Program-made: the position numbers and the translations under genes
In this document: piece after piece, positions 49,460 through 58,024 of the stretch
How the letters are laid out: every line of letters begins with the position of its first letter
How positions within the stretch are numbered: the first letter of the stretch is position 1
Source of the DNA: Candidatus Latescibacterota bacterium
Lineage (GTDB): Bacteria > Latescibacterota > UBA2968 > UBA8231
Reading direction: 5' to 3'
Assembly (NCBI GenBank): GCA_022819745.1
Contig: JAJEGS010000023.1
Span: 1-64,000, forward strand
Length of the DNA stretch: 64,000 bases
The notes under the pieces: generated by a model
What the model was told of the DNA's origin: nothing
What the model saw: the letters and a program-made list of their open reading frames with translations, nothing else
The model's database searches: none

Positions 49460-50941
49460 TTAGAGGACCTGCTGGTCGGTCGGGGTGGGAACGATGTCGT
49501 GGATTTGGCTGTCCATCAGCGCGGTGGACGACTGCATTTCGAGCACGGCCTTTTCGTGCAGTTCGTCGATGGTGCGGCAACCGGCCGTGGCCAAGGTGGC
49601 GCGCAGCATCTGGATGCGGATCGGCAATTTGTCGTGAATCGAGCCGATGTGGGGGACGTAGCCGGCGATGCCCTCCTCGAAGAAGTTGTCTCGCGTCTGT
49701 GCATAGCGGCGCATGTTGTGGGCGCGCAGCGAACCTTCCATCCAGTACTCTTTGACGATGTCGCCGGCCGCGGTGCGCACGAGGTTGCCTTGGCTTTCGG
49801 TGTAGCCGGCGAAGAAGCTCCCCATCATCACGGCGTTGGCACCCAAGGCCATGGCCACGGCGATCTCGGCCGGACCCGAAATGCCGCCGTCGGCGATGAT
49901 GGGCAAGTAGGTGTTGCAGTCCTGCTGCCATTGGTTGCGCGCCGCGTTGATTTCCATCAAGGCCGTGCCTTGGCCGCGGCCGGTGGCCTTGACTTCCTGC
50001 GTAATGCAACCCGAGGCGATTCCCATGCCGACTTTGATGGCGTCAGCGCCGGCCTCGGCCAAGAAGCGAAATCCCTCAGCCGTGACGACATTGCCGCCGA
50101 TGACCGGGGCGTCGGTGCGCTCCTTGAGGAATTGAATCATCTGCCGCTGGTATTCAGTGTGGCCGTCGGAGGCGTCGATGACTAGCACGTCCGCTTCTTG
50201 CGCGATGAGGGCTTCGGCCCGCTCGCGGTCCTCCGGGTGGGTGGAGACGGCTGCGCCGATGAGTAGGCGCTTCTTTTCGTCGATGGATTCGTTGGGGTGC
50301 CGCAGGTGCTTGTCGAGGTCCTTTTTGAAGACCACTGCTTGCAGGACGCCCCCTTTGGATAGAATGGGCAGGAAGCCGCGGCCGTAGCGGATCATCAGCT
50401 CGTTGGCGGCCTTGAGGTCGCTTATTTCGCGACCGGCCTGCACGTCGGTTTTCATGCGGGAGGCCACTTGGCAGTCGAGGTCGCGGCGCTCGTCGAAGTC
50501 CTTGTCGGTGAGGATGCCGAGGAGCTGGTCGTGGAACTGGCCGCTGGTGGTGACTGGAAAGGTCGTATAGCCAGTGCGGTGAATGATCTCTACTACCTCG
50601 GCGATGGGTTGCTCGGGAGACAAGGTGAGAATATCGGTCTGAAAACCGGCCTTGAAGCGCTTGACTTGGCCGACCTTGGCGCACTGCTCGTCAATGGGCT
50701 GGCTGACGGGCAGGATACCGATGCCGCCTAGCTGGGCCAAGGCAATGGCCATCTCGCCGCCGGTTACGGCCTGCATGGCGGCGCTGAGGAAGGGCACGTG
50801 CAGGTAGAGAAAGTCGTCCCCCTTGCGGCAGAGCCGGGTTTTGAGCGACGTGTTTGGGGCGTTGCCGTCGGCGGGCGTGTACCCAGGCAGAATGCGAAAT
50901 TCTTTGAGGCTGTGCGAAGGGGTGCTCAGGACTTGGGCCAT
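49460..50941 (-). CDS. guaB: IMP dehydrogenase, CBS-containing, divergent type
   Basis: A 493-residue protein. Residues about 105-215 form two CBS motifs. The catalytic barrel has VIGGNVVT, KVGMGIASGCITQEVKATGRGQ with C312 at the active site, ADGGISGPAEIAVAMALGANAVMMGSFFAG in the phosphate-binding region and the later flap. It oxidises IMP to XMP for guanine nucleotides. The loop GIASGCITQEV differs from the common GPGSICTTR and resembles the parasite type. It leads a leftward operon that continues without gaps into epimerase and phosphonate genes. Confidence 0.88.
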   Translation of the reverse strand: MAQVLSTPSHSLKEFRILPGYTPADGNAPNTSLKTRLCRKGDDFLYLHVPFLSAAMQAVTGGEMAIALAQLGGIGILPVSQPIDEQCAKVGQVKRFKAGFQTDILTLSPEQPIAEVVEIIHRTGYTTFPVTTSGQFHDQLLGILTDKDFDERRDLDCQVASRMKTDVQAGREISDLKAANELMIRYGRGFLPILSKGGVLQAVVFKKDLDKHLRHPNESIDEKKRLLIGAAVSTHPEDRERAEALIAQEADVLVIDASDGHTEYQRQMIQFLKERTDAPVIGGNVVTAEGFRFLAEAGADAIKVGMGIASGCITQEVKATGRGQGTALMEINAARNQWQQDCNTYLPIIADGGISGPAEIAVAMALGANAVMMGSFFAGYTESQGNLVRTAAGDIVKEYWMEGSLRAHNMRRYAQTRDNFFEEGIAGYVPHIGSIHDKLPIRIQMLRATLATAGCRTIDELHEKAVLEMQSSTALMDSQIHDIVPTPTDQQVL

Positions 50942-51080
50942 GGAAGTCCTCTCAGCGTTGGCAGGGGGGAAGAGGGAAGGATTTAGCCTTAGAGTATAAA
51001 AATAGCATTGGTTTTATTCAACCCACTTTATTTTCTTTAATAGATAGCAATCACATCCATTAAGCTAAAGGAGCTTTGTT

Positions 51081-51332
51081 ATGTTCTACGAAAAAATCTA
51101 TCCGAGGAACAACCATTCGACCGACGGCATGACGTGTCTGTTGGCCGGTTTTGTGGCTGGCGTTGCGGTCGGCGCGGCCGTGGGTGTGTTACTGGCCCCG
51201 AACAAGGGCGAGGACACCCGACGCTTGATCAAGGACCAAGCCGAAGAAACGCGCGACCAAGTGGTGAAGGCTGTGAACGGGGTGACGGCGCGGTTCGAAA
51301 AGAAAGCCCCACAGGAAGAAGAGGCGGCCTAA
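51081..51332 (+). CDS. YtxH domain-containing membrane protein
   Basis: An 83-residue protein after AAGGAGCT. One membrane helix at residues about 18-40 (LLAGFVAGVAVGAAVGVLLAP) is followed by NKGEDTRRLIKDQAEETRDQ, the YtxH helix that runs along or near the membrane. Such proteins are associated with stress or cell envelope. Its stop overlaps the stop of the convergent ABC transporter gene by 3 bp. Confidence 0.82.
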   Translation: MFYEKIYPRNNHSTDGMTCLLAGFVAGVAVGAAVGVLLAPNKGEDTRRLIKDQAEETRDQVVKAVNGVTARFEKKAPQEEEAA

Positions 51333-53161
51333 GAGCGGCCGTAGTTGAGGCGGTAGAGGCGCGCGTAGATGCCGTCTTGGAGCAGTAGTTCCTCGTGGCG
51401 GCCTCGCTCGCGCACCTCGCCGCGGTGCATAACCAAGATCTGGTCGGCGTTGCGGATGGTGGAGAGGCGGTGGGCGATGACGATGGAGGTGCGCTCGCTC
51501 ATCAGCTTGGCAATGGCGTCTTGGATGAGCAATTCGGTCTCGGTGTCGATGCTGGAGGTGGCTTCGTCGAGGACGAGGATTTCCGGGTCGAAGGCTAGGG
51601 CGCGGGCAAAGGCCAACAACTGGCGCTGGCCGGCCGACAAGGTTGAGCCGCCTTCGGCCACGGCGTGGGCGTAGCCTTGGGGAAGGCGTTCGATAAAGGG
51701 CGCGGCGTTGACATAGCGGGCTGCGCGCTCGACTTGGGCGTCGTCGATGGCGTCGTCGCCGAGGCGGATATTGCCGCTGACACTCCCTGAAAATAAGAAG
51801 ACCTCCTGCTGGACGATGCTGATGCGGCGGCGCAATTCGGCCGCGTGCCACTGACGCACGTCGCGGCCATCGACGAGGATTTCCCCGCGCTGGATGTCGT
51901 AGAAACGGCAGAGGAGGCTGACGATGGTGGTCTTGCCCGAGCCGGTGGCTCCGACCAGCGCCATACTCTGCCCGGCCTGTAGTTCAAATGAGACATCCTT
52001 GAGAATCCAGTCTTCGGCTGCTGGATCGTACTTGAAGAACACGTTGCGGAACTCAATTGCGCCGCCGCGGCTGGCTACGGGCAGCTTGCGTCGCGGCTTC
52101 GACGACTCGACTGAGCTCGCCGAAGCCCTGAGCTCAGTCGAAGGTCCGCCGACGGGTTCGCTGGGGACGGCCAACATCTCGAAGATGCGCTCGGACGCGG
52201 CCATGGCGCTCTGCAGCAGGGCATAGCGGTCGGAGATGTCCATGATCGGGCGGAAGAAGCGGCGGATGTACTGGAGAAAGGCCACCAACACCCCCAGCTC
52301 AATGCGGTCGTCAATCACGTCCGAGGCCCCGTACCACAGCACCAGCGCCATGCCGACCGTGCCGAGTAATTCGGTGAGGGGAAAGAAAACGGCAAAGCAG
52401 TGGATTTCGCGGTCCTCGGCGTGGCGGTAGGGCAGGTGCTCGGCGTCGAAGTCGCGCAAATTGCGTTGCTGGCGGTTAAAAAGCTGCACCACCTCCATGC
52501 CGGTAATGTTCTCCTGCAAATAGGCATTGAGCCGCGCCAAGCGCGTGCGCAACTCGCGATAGGCGCGCATGGCGAGGCCCTGCAGGTAGAAGGTCGAGAC
52601 GGCGATGATCGGGACCACTGTGCAGCAGATCAGGGCGAGCTCAAGGTCGATATAGGCCATGAAGCCGACGATGGCCAGCAGGGTGAACAGGTCCATAAAG
52701 ACCGAGACGATGCCCTCGCTGAAAAACTCGTTGAGGGCATCGATGTCGTTGGTGGCGCGGGTCATAATTCGGCCCAGCGGCGTGCGGTCGAAGTAGCGCA
52801 GCGGCAGCTTTTGCAGGTGGGCAAATAGGTCGCGGCGCATGTCGTACATGACGCGCTGACCGATCATGCCGGTGACCAAGGTCTGGGCGTATTGGGCGCC
52901 GTACTGCACGGCAACGCTGCCAAAGAAGGCCGCGATCATCCACCGCAATCCCGCCCAATCGCCGACGGCGATGTGGTCGTCAACCGCTACCTGCGTGATA
53001 TAGGGCCCGACCTGGCCGAAGCCGGCGGCGAGGGCAATGGTGCCAAAGGCGAGGATCACGTGCCCGCGGTGGGGCTTGAGATACCCCAACAGTTGCAGCG
53101 TTAGCCCCAAATTGAAGGCGCGTTCTTGGATTTCTTCTTCTTTGTTGAGTTCGGTGCTCAC
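51329..53161 (-). CDS. Heterodimeric ABC exporter subunit A (canonical Walker B)
   Basis: A 610-residue half-transporter starting at GTG 53161. Walker A GATGSGKTT, signature LSAGQRQLL and Walker B ILVLDEATSSID with the catalytic Glu. The signature LSAGQ deviates from LSGGQ. The partner gene is directly upstream and overlaps by 4 bp (GTGA). The pair matches TM287/288-, BmrCD- and LmrCD-type exporters. Between membrane and ATPase domains lies a palindromic repeat (52097-52142) that adds a STELRASASSVE linker. Cargo is unknown. Confidence 0.9.
   Translation of the reverse strand: MSTELNKEEEIQERAFNLGLTLQLLGYLKPHRGHVILAFGTIALAAGFGQVGPYITQVAVDDHIAVGDWAGLRWMIAAFFGSVAVQYGAQYAQTLVTGMIGQRVMYDMRRDLFAHLQKLPLRYFDRTPLGRIMTRATNDIDALNEFFSEGIVSVFMDLFTLLAIVGFMAYIDLELALICCTVVPIIAVSTFYLQGLAMRAYRELRTRLARLNAYLQENITGMEVVQLFNRQQRNLRDFDAEHLPYRHAEDREIHCFAVFFPLTELLGTVGMALVLWYGASDVIDDRIELGVLVAFLQYIRRFFRPIMDISDRYALLQSAMAASERIFEMLAVPSEPVGGPSTELRASASSVESSKPRRKLPVASRGGAIEFRNVFFKYDPAAEDWILKDVSFELQAGQSMALVGATGSGKTTIVSLLCRFYDIQRGEILVDGRDVRQWHAAELRRRISIVQQEVFLFSGSVSGNIRLGDDAIDDAQVERAARYVNAAPFIERLPQGYAHAVAEGGSTLSAGQRQLLAFARALAFDPEILVLDEATSSIDTETELLIQDAIAKLMSERTSIVIAHRLSTIRNADQILVMHRGEVRERGRHEELLLQDGIYARLYRLNYGRS
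52097..52142. repeat. Palindromic repeat inside the ABC gene (linker region)
   Basis: On the minus strand the arms TCGACTGAGCTC and GAGCTCAGTCGA form a perfect 12-bp stem around a short loop, with TTCGA-type ends. The reading frame is kept and it codes for a Ser/Glu-rich linker. The same motif set occurs at 53929 and 58905. Confidence 0.75.
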
Positions 53162-54942
53162 AGCGTTTCTAGCTCGGCGCGAAGCTGCTGGTGCTGGTAC
53201 AACTCGGCGTAGAAGCCGCCGCTGTTGACCAACTCGGCGTGGGTGCCTAGTTCGGCGATGCGACCGTCTTCGAGCACGGCGATGCGGTCGGCGTGGCGCA
53301 GGGTCGAGATGCGGTGGGCGATGATGAGGGTGGTGCGGCCCTGCATGAGGGCGTGCAAATGGTCGAGGATCGCTTCTTCGGTGTGGGTATCTACCGCGGA
53401 GAGCGCATCGTCGAGGATGAGGATCTGCGGTCGGCGAATGAGCGCGCGGGCCAAGGTCGCGCGTTGCTTCTGGCCGCCGGACAGGGTGACGCCTCGTTCA
53501 CCGATGAGGGTGTCGAAGCCCTCGTCGAACTGGTCGATGTCCTTTTTGAGCTGGGCCTCTTCGGCCACAGCGTGGATCTGGGCTTCGGCGGCCGAGTCCG
53601 CGCCGTAGGCGAGGTTGGCGCTGAGGGTATTGGAAAACAGAAAGGGATTTTGCGGGACGTAGCCGATGGCGTCGCGCAAAGTCGCTAGGGGCCATTCCTC
53701 GATTGGCACCCCGTCGATGAGGAGCTGGCTTGGCCCGGCTTGGATCAAGCGCGGCACGAGGCGCGCCAAGGTGGTTTTGCCCGAGCCGACGCGGCCGATG
53801 ATGCCGAGGGTCGTGCCTTGGGGAATTTCGAGATCAATCTGATGCAGGACTTGCTCTTCGCCGTAGGAAAAGCTGAGCTTGCGGAAGGCGATGTGCCCGG
53901 CGATTGGGCGCGGATTGGCTGGGGGCAGGCTTCGACCTGAGACTTCGGCGAGCTCAGTCGAGTCGCTCAGCCGAAGGGCGTGGTCTTGGATCTCAGGCTC
54001 GACGGCGAGGATTTCGTTGATGCGCTGCATGGACACGAGGGCGCGCTGAGCGCGGTCGATGACCCAGCCGATGTACATGATCGGGCGGATGAGTTGGGTC
54101 AGGTAGGCGTTGAAGGCCACGAAGGCCCCTAGGCTGAGTTCGCCGTCGATGACTGCGCGCCCGCCCAGCCACAAATTTAGTCCCAAGCAGAGCGAGGCGA
54201 TGACATAGGACAGCGGTCGGTAGTTGGCGCGGGTGCGAATATAGGCGCGGTTTTTTTCGAGGTACGCCAAGTTGAGTTGGTCGAACGCGGCGTTTTGCGC
54301 GGGCTCTTGGGTGTACGCCTTGACCACGCGGATACCGGAGAGGTTTTCTTGGATGAAGGTGCTGATGCGGCCGAAGTAATCTTGGATGGCCTTGTAGCGG
54401 GTGTTGATGACTGCGGCGATGCGGATCATCACGACGCTAAAAAGCGGCATGGGTATCAGCACCAGTAGAGCCAACTTCCAGTCGAGCAAGCACATGCAGG
54501 CGAGGGTGAAGGTCAGACCCAAGGCCGTATCGACGATGCCGCGGACGCCATAGATCCAAAAGAGATGCACCGAGTGCAGATCGTTGGTCGCCCGCGCCAT
54601 GAGGTCACCGGTGCGACGCTGCTGGTAGTACGACAGCGGCAGCTTGAGTAGGTGAGCGAAATACGCGACGCGGATGTCGTATTCGATGCGATTGGCGGCG
54701 CGGCCTAAGAATATCCGCATGGCGTAGCCACACAGGGCCACGCCCAAGGCGTAGGCGAGGATGTAGAAGACGTAGGTTGCTATTTCCTTGGAGGCCGTGT
54801 CCGGCGCGGAGACCGCATCGACGGCATCGCCCACCAGCAGCGGGATGCGCGCGGTCGCCGCTTGCCCCAGCCCAATGCAGAGCGCACCGAGCAGGATGTG
54901 ACTTCGATAGGGACGGACGTATTGGGAAAACGGACCAAACAT
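53158..54942 (-). CDS. Heterodimeric ABC exporter subunit B (degenerate Walker B)
   Basis: A 594-residue half-transporter. Walker A GRVGSGKTT, canonical signature LSGGQKQRA, but Walker B is ILILDDALSAVD, with Asp in place of the catalytic Glu. With the partner's odd LSAGQ signature this gives one consensus and one degenerate ATP site, as known for TM287-like subunits. The start overlaps the RdgB stop by 1 bp (TAATG). A second palindromic repeat codes for a LSDSTELAEVSG linker before the ATPase (53929-53989). Cargo is unknown. Confidence 0.9.
   Translation of the reverse strand: MFGPFSQYVRPYRSHILLGALCIGLGQAATARIPLLVGDAVDAVSAPDTASKEIATYVFYILAYALGVALCGYAMRIFLGRAANRIEYDIRVAYFAHLLKLPLSYYQQRRTGDLMARATNDLHSVHLFWIYGVRGIVDTALGLTFTLACMCLLDWKLALLVLIPMPLFSVVMIRIAAVINTRYKAIQDYFGRISTFIQENLSGIRVVKAYTQEPAQNAAFDQLNLAYLEKNRAYIRTRANYRPLSYVIASLCLGLNLWLGGRAVIDGELSLGAFVAFNAYLTQLIRPIMYIGWVIDRAQRALVSMQRINEILAVEPEIQDHALRLSDSTELAEVSGRSLPPANPRPIAGHIAFRKLSFSYGEEQVLHQIDLEIPQGTTLGIIGRVGSGKTTLARLVPRLIQAGPSQLLIDGVPIEEWPLATLRDAIGYVPQNPFLFSNTLSANLAYGADSAAEAQIHAVAEEAQLKKDIDQFDEGFDTLIGERGVTLSGGQKQRATLARALIRRPQILILDDALSAVDTHTEEAILDHLHALMQGRTTLIIAHRISTLRHADRIAVLEDGRIAELGTHAELVNSGGFYAELYQHQQLRAELETL
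53929..53989. repeat. Palindromic repeat inside the partner ABC gene (linker region)
   Basis: Contains GAGCTCAGTCGAGTCG and inverted CTTCGGC/GCCGAAG arms, the same family as 52097. It is in frame, in the linker between membrane and ATPase domains, at the position that matches the repeat in the partner gene. Confidence 0.7.
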
Positions 54943-55550
54943 TAGCGGGCGAGGGCTAGCTCGGGAAAGGTGCTAGCGAGGAGCGGGCGCATGGCTGATA
55001 GTGCCTCGGCGCGGTGACTGAGGCGATTTTTTACCTGTGGGTCGAGCTGGGCCATGGTCTTGGCGTGGGCGGGAACAAAAAAGACCGGATCGTAGCCAAA
55101 GCCGTTGGTGCCGGCAGGGGCAGGGGCGATCCGCCCTTCACACGTGCCTTCGGCGCGGCACTGGCGGCCATCGGGACTTACTGCGCAAAGGACGCAGCGG
55201 AACCTAGCACGGCGCTGCGCTGGCTCGGGATAGGGCGCGAGCTGGGTGAGTAAGAGCTGGCAGCGGCCGGCGTCGTCGAGGTCGGGGCCGCCGTAGCGAG
55301 CCGAGTAAATCCCGGGCGCGCCGCCGAGGGCATCGACCTCGAGCCCAGAGTCGTCGGCAAGGGCGATCTGGCCGCTGGCTGCGGCATAGGCGCGGGCCTT
55401 GAGTTGGGCGTTGGCGGCAAAGGTCTGGCCGCTTTCCTCGACGTCGAGTTCAAGGCCCAACGCGGCTGGCGCGACGACCGCGATATCGGCGAGTAGGGCG
55501 CGGACTTCGCGCAGCTTGCCGGCGTTGTTCGAGGCCAGAAGCAGCGCCAT
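54942..55550 (-). CDS. rdgB: Non-canonical purine NTP pyrophosphatase (RdgB/HAM1)
   Basis: A 202-residue house-cleaning enzyme that hydrolyses ITP, dITP and XTP. LASNNAGKLREVRALL, ALADDSGLEVDALGGAPGIYSARYGG and TNGFGYDPVFFVP are the family blocks with metal-binding Asp and Glu residues. SHRAEALSAM ends the conserved part. It lies 5 bp downstream of the TPR gene and overlaps the ABC gene start by 1 bp. Confidence 0.93.
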   Translation of the reverse strand: MALLLASNNAGKLREVRALLADIAVVAPAALGLELDVEESGQTFAANAQLKARAYAAASGQIALADDSGLEVDALGGAPGIYSARYGGPDLDDAGRCQLLLTQLAPYPEPAQRRARFRCVLCAVSPDGRQCRAEGTCEGRIAPAPAGTNGFGYDPVFFVPAHAKTMAQLDPQVKNRLSHRAEALSAMRPLLASTFPELALAR

Positions 55551-55555
55551 TGCGG

Positions 55556-56614
55556 CTATTGGGGCTGCTCGTCAAGCTCTGCGAGTTTGCTCGCCGCGTA
55601 GTCTTTGAAGCGGCTGTCTTTGACTGCTTGGTTGTACCAGCGCCGCGCCTCCTGTCGTTGGCCGAGCTGAAAATGCGCGTCGCCCAGCAGCGCTTCGGCG
55701 GCTGGGTAGTCGTCCTGGCAACTGGTGGCGCGCCGACCGAACTCAATGGCTTGGCGAAAATTGCCCATGCCGTAGTGGGCCTCGCTGAGCCGGTAATGCG
55801 TCTCGCAGTAGTCTTTGTCTAGATCGGCTGCCTTGTTTAGCGGGGCAATGGCCTCGTGGAAACGGCCGAGCTGGTTGAGCGCAATGCCGAGCAAGCGCTG
55901 CCCTTCGGCGTACGTGTCGTCGATCTTTAGGGCGTTTTGCAAAAGCGGCACGACGCTCTCTATATCTTGGGTATCGAACTTCAACCGCGCCAAGTCGCCG
56001 TACGATTCCATGTACGTGGGGTCGGCCTCAATGGAACGCTCGTAGGTGACAATGGCTTTGCCGTAGTCGCGGCTGAGGCGCTGGATGTCGCCGAGGGCAT
56101 TGTAGGGTCTGGCGTCGGTGGGATCGGCTGCGATGGACTCGGCAAAGGCCACTTTGGCCTTGTCTTTTTCGTGCAAGCCACTGTGGGCAAGGCCCATGAC
56201 GTAGAGGGATTGGGCGCTTTGCGGGCCGTAGTCGCGCGCTTTGTTAAAATAGTCGATAACCTCGCGGTATTTCTTTTGCCGAAAGCTGTTGAGAGCAGCC
56301 TTTTGATAGAGTTGGCCCAGGGCCTTAGCGGACTGCTCTGGCTTGGTGCCGAGGGCATGGGATGCGGCAAAACTATTGATGGCTTTGTCGTACTCGTTGA
56401 GGGCCTTGTAGGAAATGCCGAGGACGTAGTGGGCATTCCCGTAGGAGGCATCGGCCGCCACGGCCTTTTCTAGCTCGATGACGGCGTTGCGAAAGCTGCC
56501 CTTTTTGACCAAGTCGTAGCCCGCGCGAAAGTAGTCGAGGGCTTCGGGCGACTGGGCGAGGGCGGGTGCGCTCAAAAGCGCGAGCGCGAGACTGAGCAAG
56601 CGGCAGTACTGCAA
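55556..56614 (-). CDS. Exported tetratricopeptide-repeat protein
   Basis: A 352-residue protein. The start is TTG 56614: AGGAGG stands 7 bp upstream, and the product then begins with a signal peptide MQYCRLLSLALALLSAPALA. The frame is open to an ATG at 56638, but that would place the ribosome-binding site inside the gene. About eight TPR units follow (for example YGNAHYVLGISYKALNEYDK, TDARPYNALGDIQRL). It probably acts as a scaffold in the periplasm or outer envelope. It lies between a selenoprotein gene and rdgB. Confidence 0.82.
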   Translation of the reverse strand: MQYCRLLSLALALLSAPALAQSPEALDYFRAGYDLVKKGSFRNAVIELEKAVAADASYGNAHYVLGISYKALNEYDKAINSFAASHALGTKPEQSAKALGQLYQKAALNSFRQKKYREVIDYFNKARDYGPQSAQSLYVMGLAHSGLHEKDKAKVAFAESIAADPTDARPYNALGDIQRLSRDYGKAIVTYERSIEADPTYMESYGDLARLKFDTQDIESVVPLLQNALKIDDTYAEGQRLLGIALNQLGRFHEAIAPLNKAADLDKDYCETHYRLSEAHYGMGNFRQAIEFGRRATSCQDDYPAAEALLGDAHFQLGQRQEARRWYNQAVKDSRFKDYAASKLAELDEQPQ

Positions 56615-56659
56615 AGCGGATCCTCCTATACAAAACATGTGTAAAAGGCGTGGACGGGC

Positions 56660-56893
56660 TTAGCGGCGGGCGTCGAGTCGGGCCTTGACTTCGCCGTCGT
56701 CGGGAAAGCGGCCTTCTTGCAGCTTGGAAAAGATCAGTTCGCCATTGAGGCTGACTTCAAACCGCCCTCGGTCTGAGGGCACTAGCGAGAAGGCGGCGAT
56801 GTCGGTCTTGTAGGCGACGAGTAGCTGTTCCGCCAAACTGGCGGCTCTGGTTTCGTAGCCTCAAGCAGAGCAGTAAATGAGTTCCAAGTTCAC
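56660..56893 (-). CDS. SelW-like (Rdx family) selenoprotein with CxxU motif
   Basis: The gene starts at GTG 56893, 6 bp after a perfect AAGGAGG. Read through TGA at 56863-56861 as selenocysteine it codes for 77 residues. The product has C8-S-A-U11 in LIYCSA-U-GYETRAASLA, then FEVSLNGELIFSKLQEGRFP (RFPD...EVKARL), the Rdx/SelW/SelT/SelH pattern. A hairpin CCGCCA-GTT-TGGCGG begins 16 nt after UGA, with the loop at 22 nt and G first, which fits a bacterial SECIS. These proteins are thioredoxin-like redox factors. Ordinary ORF calling breaks the gene at UGA. Confidence 0.88.
56830..56844 (-). promoter_or_regulatory. Candidate bacterial SECIS hairpin of the SelW-like gene
   Basis: Six perfect base pairs (CCGCCA/TGGCGG) with a 3-nt loop GTT, located 17-31 nt 3' of the UGA codon within the coding sequence. 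Position, loop size and the first loop G agree with the known bacterial SECIS pattern. Confidence 0.65.
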
Positions 56894-57088
56894 GGGAAAC
56901 CTCCTTGGGAATAGGGGTTGAAAAAGTATAAAAGTCCCTAGGCGCGTTGTCAAAAACGGCAAGTGGGTGCAGTGGACGAGGTTATAGACGGCTCTTATCT
57001 TTAATGATACATAATTAAATAAAAATCAGCCTCCGCAAATTCCTTAGACGTTTCCACCAATATCCACCTCATTGATAGAAAACGCGGT
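56894..57088. other. Divergent intergenic region
   Basis: 195 bp between the SelW-like gene (left) and the HEAT lipoprotein gene (right). It includes the AAGGAGG of the selenoprotein gene and an AT-rich part at 57001-57030. No ORF, clear promoter pair or repeat was found. Confidence 0.5.
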
Positions 57089-58024
57089 ATGGCGGGCACT
57101 TTGTTCGACAAGCAAAAATGTGGCAGTGCGCGGCTCGCCCTTGGGGCCTTGCTAGTGGGCGCGAGCTTGGGCCTCGCGTGTGGAGGCCCCACGCCGGAAG
57201 AGTATATTCAGCAGTTCAAAAGCCTGCAAAAAGCCGAGCGCGTCAAAGCCGCTAACCAGCTCATTCGCTTCGACGCCGACGAGGTCGTTCCCCTGCTGAT
57301 TGAGGAAGCCGACTCCGGGTACATCCGCGTGCGGTTTGAGGTAATACAACTGTTGGGCCGCTTTAAGGACGAGCGCGCCGTGCCGCCGTTGATCGCGGCC
57401 CTAAGAGACAAGTCGCCGAGGGTGGCGGCGGCCGCGGCGTGGGCGTTGGGCGAGATCGGTGCGCCCGCCGCGCTCGCTCCGCTACTCAAGTACGCGCGCG
57501 ATCCCACGGTGGAAGTGCGCCAATACGTGCTCGGTGCGCTCGGGTCGTGCCATTCGTACGAAGCCGAGCCGGCCTTGAGCGACTCGGCTTTCCGCGTGGT
57601 GCGCCGCGCCTTGCGTGCCTCCAAGCCCAAGTGGCGGGTCGCCGCCTTGCAGAGCCTGCGCGCTTACGGGTACCGCGACGCAGTGGAAGAAGTCATTCGC
57701 ATGTCAGTGGACCCCTCGAACGAAGTGCGCTATGTCGCGGTGCAGGCCCTCGGCCAGATCGGCAGCGCATCGCTCCGTCGGCCCGTCCGCAACGCCATCT
57801 ACGAGGCCCTGCTGGTCGCGCTCGACGCCGACGAGCTGCAGAGCATCCGCAGCAAGGCCATGCACGCCCTCGCCGAGATGGGCGATAAGCGGGCCGTGCC
57901 GCACTTACAGCAGCTAATGCGCGAGGGCACGGAAGAAGATCAAACCGCGGCGCGGCTAGCCCTGTACAAGCTAAGCCCCGAAGTAGTAGAAGCGATGAGA
58001 CAAACTGAGTTAGGAGAGAAATGA
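57089..58024 (+). CDS. HEAT-repeat lipoprotein
   Basis: A 311-residue protein. A signal peptide with lipobox ends at C31 (GASLGLACGG). From about residue 65, HEAT/PBS-lyase-type repeats recur (VRFEVIQLLGRFKDERAVPP, PRVAAAAAWALGEIGAPAAL, VEVRQYVLGALGSC, VRYVAVQALGQIGS, SKAMHALAEMGDKRAVP). It is a protein-binding scaffold on the outside of the cell. Its stop overlaps the hisG start by 4 bp (ATGA), so a surface lipoprotein is translationally coupled to histidine biosynthesis. Confidence 0.85.
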   Translation: MAGTLFDKQKCGSARLALGALLVGASLGLACGGPTPEEYIQQFKSLQKAERVKAANQLIRFDADEVVPLLIEEADSGYIRVRFEVIQLLGRFKDERAVPPLIAALRDKSPRVAAAAAWALGEIGAPAALAPLLKYARDPTVEVRQYVLGALGSCHSYEAEPALSDSAFRVVRRALRASKPKWRVAALQSLRAYGYRDAVEEVIRMSVDPSNEVRYVAVQALGQIGSASLRRPVRNAIYEALLVALDADELQSIRSKAMHALAEMGDKRAVPHLQQLMREGTEEDQTAARLALYKLSPEVVEAMRQTELGEK

